Shown one piece after another: positions 56,689 through 64,000 of a stretch of 64,000 bases of DNA (its first letter is position 1; the number at the start of each line of letters is the position of its first letter). The stretch is from the NCBI GenBank assembly GCA_950295325.1, contig OX485806.1, positions 19,592,001 through 19,656,000 on the forward strand. The letters are read 5' to 3'. The DNA comes from Polytrichum commune (lineage: Eukaryota > Streptophyta > Polytrichopsida > Polytrichales > Polytrichaceae). The notes under the pieces are model-generated. The model had not been told where the DNA came from and searched no databases. It worked only from the letters and a program-made list of their open reading frames with translations. Both the position numbers and the translations under genes were made by a program.

Positions 56689-57041
56689 ATTCTCGCTTAA
56701 GGGGGGGAGCTCCGCAAAACCCGGGTGAGATCCGGTTTTTTAGGGAGCACACAAGAATGTAGTTTTTCTTGAGGGAATGGGAATCGCTGGGATCGACGTT
56801 GCTATGAGAAGATAGATGAAGGAATTGCGCATCGTTAGAGCTACTATAACGATCATTTGGAGCTCCGTAGCATCTGCAGCAAGGAAAAAGATGGCGGCAG
56901 ACGAGTAGCCGCAGACACCTTCATACACCTTCGGGTAGCAGATCACTTGCGCAAGTCGGAGAGGTCGCTCCTCCACAACCAACTGCTTGATCGACGAACT
57001 CGCTTCAGCGAAGAACACTCTCCCCACACACAAACACCACC

Positions 57042-58798
57042 ATGGACGGCATTTCTAGCAACGAGCAGGAATCACCTACACCAACCACATACACCCGCAA
57101 GCTAGTAGTTAATATCCCGGAAGCACTACTAGCATCACTCCGAACTACATGTGCGGCCAAGGCAGATGTATCCCTTATAGGGAGAATCCAGGGTAAGCAT
57201 CCCGGGCTCAAAGCCTTGACGGCTTGGGCTCGGGAAACACTACACCCATCTCTTGCACTTCTTTCGCTTAAAGCTAACAATTTATTTGAAGTCACATTTA
57301 CAGCATAGGAGGGCAGGATTCATGCACTCACGCAAACCGCACTCACCTGCGACACCGCCAACATCTCCTTCTCCAGTTGGCGTCCGCATTATGACTCCAA
57401 AACACCCCAAGCCGAAGACAACCTCGACTTTCCAATCTGGGTTCAAGTTGTTGATCTCTGCCAAGTACTCCGCGATGACACCTTCCTCCAAACAATTGGA
57501 GGACAGATTGGACAGGTGGTCGCGATAGATAGCTCGGACGCGTACAGGGCGAAATTGTTCGGGCCTAGAATTCGGATTCTGGTAAGGGACTTGCAAACAT
57601 TGCCACACACCGTGGTATTCCCAAGATTAGATGGGGAGGGCATAGTTGAATATCCTCTAGAATATAGTGGCCTACCCAATCAATGTGGTAGGTGCCGCGC
57701 AATGGACCATCAAGTCAGACAATGCCCGAAGTGGGAAGGCAGACCAAGAAGAAGAGACTTCCCATCAAAACAGAAACCACCCCAACCACAACAGGACCTC
57801 CCCCCACCTCAAACACCCATCGCTCAACCTCCGGAAGCTGCCCCCACAGAGATTGTCCCCGAACAGGCAACTGCGAGAGAAGCAGCACCACCTGCTGAGG
57901 CTGAAACACCAGCAATCACAGACAACCCAACACTAGAAACGCCAATAAGTGAGGATATTCCTAATGCAGCTCTACAAACAAATGAGATAAATTTTCCAAG
58001 CTTACCCTCTCCGAACCCAAGTGCCTCACCAATTCGATCGCCCTCGACGCCAGCTCCAGGAGCAGGCCCTTCCTTCGTTTGGCGAATGAAGACACCTGAC
58101 ACAACTGCCATGGATAACGAGAAGAGAAAATTCCAAAACAACAAAGGGAGTGACTCAGCGCCGCTTACCCGCCAAGGCTACCGCTCAGGCCGACTAGCGG
58201 AAGATTTTTGGATGGCAATTGGAATGCCGAACATGCCACCTTCTACAAAGAAAAAGCTAAGAGTCATACCAATCCTCACCAAAAACATGGAACACGCAGA
58301 GTACTTGATAGACAAAACCCAACCTTCCTTGAACACATTAGAGTCATTCACGTTGCGGAGCTTCTAGCAGGCATCCCCTGGACAACACCGCGCGCCAGGC
58401 AGCATGTGGTCAACGAGGTATCCCAAGCACTCCACAAACTCCTTATCTTCAACACAAGCAACTCAAATCCCTTTCAGAGATGGAGTCAAGGAAGCTGGCA
58501 ATCTCAATGGACATTGTCAATGGAAGGAGAACACATCTGCACACTGCATGCCATTATCCCAGTGCCAGAATCAAAGATTAAGATCCGAAAAGGCAAAAAC
58601 CTAGGTTGGGGCCCAATTACAGCAAAAATCCAGGGCATGATCAACACGCACAACACAGAGGAGATCACAGAAATGACGGAAGGAAGGCTCACAGGGCACA
58701 CACCTTGCTCCAGCTACCAATCCACACCTCATCTTTCAGCAAAGATTTCTCCTAACCCCTTTGTCGTGCTCAGTGAGGAGGATAACCAATCCTCCTGA
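57042..58798 (+). pseudogene. LINE ORF1 (DUF4283-like, CCHC zinc knuckle)
   Basis: Starts at ATG 57,042 (MDGISSNEQESPTPTTYTRK). Residues about 30-190 resemble the DUF4283 nucleic-acid-binding domain of plant L1 ORF1 (GRIQGKHPGLKALTAWARET; FPIWVQVVDL). The zinc knuckle CGRCRAMDHQVRQC (first Cys codon 57,684) is of the zf-CCHC_4 type after YPLEYSGLPNQ. A Pro/Gln/Ala-rich linker follows. A TAG at 57,306-57,308 interrupts the domain (CAG expected). A frame change lies at about 58,330-58,360, after which the last 150 codons continue in another frame to NPFVVLSEEDNQSS and a TGA at 58,796. The protein would coat LINE RNA. Confidence 0.75.
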
Positions 58799-58815
58799 AA
58801 TCCTAAATCCAATTG

Positions 58816-61800
58816 ATGAAGGGTGACAAACTCACCATAGCAACCCAGAATGTGTGATGTCTGGGCCAAGGCTTCATCGGAAGGCGCAAAAGGAAGGAAA
58901 TTAAGGATTTCTTCGCTCACACCACCACTCCCACAGATATACTGTTACTACAAGAAATTAAGCTGCCAGAAGAGGCTTGTCTCAAACAAGCCCGCTTCCT
59001 GGAGCCCAAAGGTGGTAATAGCTTTTGGAATGAAGCCAATTCTCCGCCCAAACCAGCCGCTTCAAGGGAGGCACAGGAATCGTATTATCTGAACGAATGG
59101 CACAGTCCGTTACGCATCATGGAGTTCTCTACCCGGGACGTGCACAATACATCACCATTCAGCTCAGTACGCAGTTACACATAGGGATCATCAACATTTA
59201 TGGTTTCAGTGAGATTGGGCCCAGAGCGATGCTCTGGAACCATCTCGCACAAACAGAACTCCCGGATGCATAATGGTTTCTTGCAGGCGATTTTAATAAT
59301 ATCGAACAAGCACGCGATAAACAAGGGGGCTCCAACAAAACGAACATCAATAGACGAGAGCTGGAAGGGTGGACAAGATTACTTACCAAACTTGGGGTGA
59401 GGGACTCCTTCCACGTCAGCTCCTTCCCCAGACAATCAGATAAGTTATTTACTTGGACCAATGCACATAATGGGTCCACCATGATACAATCCAAAATCGA
59501 CCGGATTTATATACCTCCACGGGTGGTACTCATAGGAGGCACCATGGAGATACTCCCCACCCTTCATGACATTTCTGATCACGCGGGGGTCACCTTACAT
59601 TTCAACAACGAAGCAAGGAGGCAAGCAAAATCCCCCAGCTTCAATAAAGGGCTGCTCAAGAATGAGGAGAGTAAGATAACCCTCCTTGGCACTTGGAAAC
59701 GCGTAATGGACGATGACGCAATCAGTGGCTGGAACAATAAGATGGTAGCTGCAAATCATGCAATTAGACCGAAATCCGAAGAACTAACAAAAGCGCAAAG
59801 AAAAAAGTGGAAAGAGACGTACGCAGCGCAATTTGCAGACATCATCGAAGTTGAAGCGAGCTTCAGCACAATTGGGGGTCGATGGAAGCAAGGGAACGAC
59901 TCAGCACTGCTCAGGCAGCCCTGCACGAGGTCAGGCAACAAAAATTTCAATACAGAGAAAGCGCCATACTTTCAAAGTGGGCCCGTGTTGGTGACCGATG
60001 CACAAAAGAATTTTTTGAGCATCATTCAGGCATCAAAAGACCCACTCCTATCACAAAAATACTAGATGGGGATAGAATGATCTCCAACCAAACAGAGCTG
60101 GAAGCCCATATACTCACCTTTTATGAGCTCCTCTACGCTAGAGTTGAACAGGTAGAGCACAACGAGGAAGCAAGAGAAGATTGTTTCACATTCGTCAAAG
60201 TAGCGGTAACTGAAGACCAAAATGCAGAGTTGCTGTGGCCACTTACCATGGACGAGGTCACAGAAGCTGTCAAACAGCTTCCCGCGGGTAAGGCCCCAGG
60301 AGTCGATACAATCCCAGCCGAGTTCTACCAAGAACTCTGGGACGATATAGACTATGACATATTCAACTTCGTGTGCGAATCTATAAGTCAAGCCTGCATA
60401 GCCGAAGAACTTAATGTTAGCAAAATCGCCCTTTTACCCAAATCTGAAGATAGATTGAGGATACAAAACTTTCGACCCATCTCCCTACTAAACACACTCT
60501 ACAAAGTAGTTGCCAAGGTATACGCTAATCGCATGAAGCCACTTCTACACAACTGGATCCTACCTTCTCAAACCGGTTTTGTCCCCAATAGATGCATCTT
60601 AGACAACATTTTCCTAGCATTCGAAGCAATAGAATGGACATTGGAAAACAAACAGGCCCTCAGTATGATCCTACTGGATTTTGAGAAAGCCTATGACCAA
60701 GTTAATTGGACATTCTTACAGCGTACAATGGAGAAGATGGGGTTTCACCCTACCTGGATCAAGCAAGTCTTGTCCCTTAACCTGAACGCAGCAGCATCCA
60801 TTATTGTCAATGGGGAGCAATCTCCTATCTTCAAAATTCACAGATCGGTCAGGCAAGGTTGCCCGCTTGCACCTTATTTATTCCTACTTACCGTCGACGT
60901 TTTAAGACAGATGCTCCAGCATCCAGACAACCAGGTACAAGGCCTACAGTTACCAGACAACACCAAGATAACGAACCAGATGTTCGCGGACGACACCTTG
61001 TTATTTCTGGATGGCACCCCCGAAAACCTTGATAGAGCGCTGGAGGTCATCAACAGATTCGGTGCAGCATCCGGAGCCAAGCTTAACTTGCATAAGTCGG
61101 TAGGCTTATGGGTGGCCGACACAGAAAGGTGGTGGCAGTGGGGGGAAGCAGCTGGATTGAAATGGCTCCTTCCGGGCAAGGTAACCAGATACCTTGGTTA
61201 CCCATTTGGCCTCCACATTGCCCAGCAGGAGAAAGACAACAAGATGCTTAGTCAAATTAGGAAACACCTGGCCAAATGGTCCGGGATCAAACTTTCACTA
61301 GCCGGGCGGATTACGGTCTCTAACCAGGTTATCCTATCCTCCATATGGTACCCGGCATCGTGTTCTGATATCTCTGGACATGCACTCAAACTTGCCAGAG
61401 CAACAGTTAGAAATTTTATGCAGTCAGGGCAAAAAGAGTCCTATGCACAAGCAAGAGTGAAATGGGCCACAGCTGTGCTCCCAATCGTCAGGGGAGGAGT
61501 CAAAATATTAGACCCGCAATGGCAGGCATCTACCTTACTCGTGAAGTTGCTGACTAGAGGGTTATCCGTCGGGTATGAGCCATGGAAGGTCCTAGTACGG
61601 CACAGAGTAGCTCAGACAAAGCAGTCCCGAAGAGGGAGATGGCCCGCACATGCAAATTGGATTATGAATGCGCATAATCTGGTCAAGCACGGCTCTACAA
61701 TGTGGCAGGGAGTCATGAAAGCGTGGGGGACAATTCAATCCGGCCTTGAACAACAGGATCCTACGAGCTGGTCCGAAATACACAGGCAACCCCTATATGG

Positions 61801-64000
61801 GAACAGGTTTCTCACCAATGAAGAAGGGATACAGTGGGGCACAGAAACACGAACTATCATGTTAAGGTGGGCGGAAAAGAATTACACCACAATTAAAGGC
61901 ATATCAAGGACAGAGGGATACGGATGGCGAACCTTCGAGGAGCTCCTGAGGCTACGCAACTCCCCAGTATCTCCCCCCTTATACAGAAGAGTCCTACATA
62001 GCATCCCTTGGGAAGCCACACCCATGCCTCCACATTCCACTGGCCAATGGTTAGCACACCCGGAAGATGATGGCTCCATCAAACGGGTCTTCCACCTCAA
62101 AAATTCACAAACCTAGGAGGCATCAGTCTACCAGAAGGAGCCCTCATAGCAACTAAGACCCCTGGAGTACACACAGCCACTACCGGAGGGCTGCAGAGAA
62201 GTTCGCGTAGTGTGCTGTGGAGGGCCAAAGAGAGATATTATAGAGTATAATCCCACGGAAGAGCTAATGGAAGAACAAACACTCTGGTTATGGGGCAATA
62301 CCTAGGTGTGTAACCTTGAATGGGATCCGAAGGAGTGGACCTGGAGGAGATTGGGGATTCTGGCCGACACAAACATCCTTAACTACTACACCAAAAGAGG
62401 TTACAAGGTTGCCCTTCGACAGGATAACAACAAAATGAGTGTCGATGCAGAGCTTGAGGCAGCGGGCTTCAACAGTAAATCTAGAGCAAAGTTTTTTAAC
62501 AGGATTTGGCACCCTCACCTCCCTAGGAAAGTATCTGCCATGCAGTGGCTCATCCTCACGGAGGGACTTCCAGTGGGGGCCTGGAGGGAACGTATTGGTC
62601 TCTCCAGCGACTGTCAACTCTGCCCAAATGGTACTAAAGAGACCTTACAACACGCCTTTAGAGACTGTCCCGAGGTCAGTCAAGCGTGGGAGCTATTCAA
62701 CAACACTCGCGTAGCAGCAGGTTTGACAACATCTTACCGCACATGGTCGGAAATCAGCCGTGGATTTATGACAGAACCTGATGGCCCTAGCGTGGAGGAG
62801 AACCTCCGTTGGGACACAGCTGCTGCATTCTCCATCAATGCTGATACACCATGGGATACACTTCGGGCTCAACTCCTGTGGGCCATCTGGTGCCAACGGG
62901 TAGCCCACGCCTTTAGTGAGGAACAATTCCACTTAGGAGTGGCCTTATGGCACGCGTGGCGTAACACCATTTATTGCGCAATGGAGGCATTCAAATAACT
63001 ATTTCGACATAAGCGCAATGAAGAAAAACGGCATGAACTAATTTCATGCTTTCAGAAAATCTGGACAGCTGGAAATATCATCGGCAAGCAACAAGGAATG
63101 GACATCAAATGGTACCTGACTCCTCACCTTGCCTTCTTGCCAATCGAACTCGGGGCCTGGGTTATTCCACCCATCAACATACACCGGCTGTCTCCTTCAC
63201 CGGACCCGAAGGAGGAATTCGCAGCAAGGGAAGACTTCCCTGATCTGGTCCATGAATTTGTCCAAAACATTGGGAACGCTTGGAGGCCGCCGGTCCAGGA
63301 TCCACGGGAGGACGCACAGCCAACGCCCCCCAATTCCTCCTCCGTTGAGGGGGATCAGCACCACCCAACACCCAATGAAGATGTTGGCCCAACTCACAAT
63401 CCCAATGCTAGTCCCAGGGGGGTGCGGATGGCTACAGCCGACGCCAGCACAAGCAACAGACCCGATGGCGCACGCCCCAAACCCACCAACAGGCCCAAAA
63501 AAAAAGGGAAAATTGCACACACAATTGCAGCAGGAGACGGGCTTACACCAACACCGAGGACTACTCGGAGAGATTCGAAACGTCCAGAGAGCTACCATAC
63601 CACACATTGGACAACAATCCACCAGTGGCAAGGAAAACCACCCATCCGGCCGAATCGCCCCAATCAGCCGCCCAAAGCAACGATGTACATTCGGTCCTCG
63701 CCACGGACACCATGGAGACCTCTCGGTAGCTCCAGCGATTGACAGAGCTCCTCTAACGGACAAGGGAGAGGAGCGACCTGACAACTCCGACATCGAAACA
63801 CTCCTGAACGAAATCCATCTCTGCAGGGATCAGGACACACTCCCTAACCTCCCCTGGGAAGAGGAAACTCCACACGAATCCAGGGAAACAGGACAAGGAA
63901 TTGACGCCTCTCGACCCCCCGACCCAGGGAGGACCCCTCCCAGAAGCAGACCCAAAGCCAAGTGTATGTTTGGGCCGACTAAGAACCTGAATAGGACACG
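58816..64000 (+). pseudogene. LINE ORF2 (APE endonuclease, RT, zinc-binding, proline-rich tail)
   Basis: Begins at ATG 58,816, 17 nt after ORF1. Endonuclease motifs: LLLQEIKL, IGIINIYG, LAGDFNN, KIDRIY and ISDHAG. The RT domain (about 60,240-61,160) shows LPAGKAPGVDTIP, LLNTLYKVVAKVYANR, LLDFEKAYDQVNW, RQGCPLAPYLF and FADD (60,983-60,994). A reverse-transcriptase zinc-binding domain follows (IWHPHLPRKVSAMQW ... CQLC ... HAFRDCP). The frame continues past the TAA at 62,996 into a proline-rich, basic tail running to the window end, after another frame change near 63,730. Stops: TGA 58,855, TAA 59,271, TAG 62,114, 62,147 and 62,303, TAA 62,996; frame changes near 59,050 and 59,880. The uninterrupted core is 59,882-62,116. 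The enzyme would nick target DNA and prime reverse transcription there. Confidence 0.85.

Larger units (their letters stand above)
56689..64000 (+). mobile_element. L1-type LINE with extended C-terminus, 5' end joined to tRNA half
   Basis: Two-ORF non-LTR element: 5' UTR (56,689-57,041), ORF1 with a CCHC knuckle (57,042-58,798), then ORF2 with APE endonuclease, RT and a zinc-binding domain from 58,816 on. No LTRs. Its 3' end and poly(A) tail lie beyond the window. Several stop codons and frame changes show it is dead, but motifs are well kept, so it is fairly young. A CCGGGTGAGATCCGG hairpin and a T6 run near 56,724-56,740 follow the tRNA half. Confidence 0.85.

Noticed and set aside
56657-56740. 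Functional tRNA-Trp gene with an intron
   Set aside because: No tRNA 3' half with anticodon and TTCGATT loop follows; plant tRNA-Trp genes lack introns, and an intron would lie after the anticodon, not before it.
63197-63793. 198-codon minus-strand ORF in the LINE tail
   Set aside because: It is antisense to the proline-rich LINE frame, and its composition is that of a GC-rich shadow frame.

Overview
The window looks like repeat-rich nuclear DNA of a plant in the streptophyte line, most likely a seed-free land plant or a relative of one. The evidence is two intron-containing genes with GT-AG introns and plastid-type products, the 5' half of a plant-type nuclear tRNA-Trp gene, plant L1-type LINE proteins, and many plant-type MITEs. 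The species cannot be fixed from the sequence. Only two host genes are supported: a BT1-type adenine-nucleotide carrier (13,139-15,610, five exons, 430 codons) and a chloroplast-envelope quinone-oxidoreductase-like gene (28,864-34,764, five exons, about 333 codons). Nearly everything else is repeats.

Layout. From 1 to 13 kb lie degenerate tandem arrays, a tRNA-derived SINE with a perfect 12-bp target-site duplication, several terminal-inverted-repeat (TIR) elements and one unassigned 199-codon ORF. A triple repeat of about 290 bp and a CT microsatellite lie just upstream of BT1. From 15.6 to 28 kb there are MITEs, including a non-autonomous hAT-like element with an exact 8-bp duplication, and dispersed repeats. 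From 28.8 to 34.8 kb is the oxidoreductase gene. Its last intron holds a 351-bp inverted-repeat element and a tandem duplication that copied the final 3' splice site and the start of exon 5. From 34.8 to 45.5 kb are a 30-bp minisatellite, more MITEs and unassigned AT-rich DNA.

The most notable region is 45.5-64 kb. A Ty3/gypsy-type retroelement (about 45,916-55,220) has the order gag, protease, DNMT3-like cytosine-5 DNA methyltransferase, reverse transcriptase, RNase H, integrase, PHD finger. The methyltransferase keeps all the recognisable motifs in one open frame, while the rest of the element is broken by stop codons, nearly all explicable as C-to-T changes in CAG, CAA or CGA codons. The element sits inside an older restriction-like-endonuclease reading frame, which resumes in phase on the far side. 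Next to it is an L1-type LINE (56.7 kb to beyond the window end) with ORF1, APE endonuclease, RT and zinc-binding domain, plus a long proline-rich C-terminal extension. Its 5' end is fused to the 5' half of a tRNA-Trp, cut exactly before the anticodon.

How the parts work together: the two host genes look independent, both encoding products expected at plastid or other organelle membranes. The retroelement proteins would work as polyproteins; the inferred role of the captured methyltransferase is to methylate the element's own DNA or the surrounding chromatin, with the PHD finger perhaps guiding integration. Both large elements are decayed copies.
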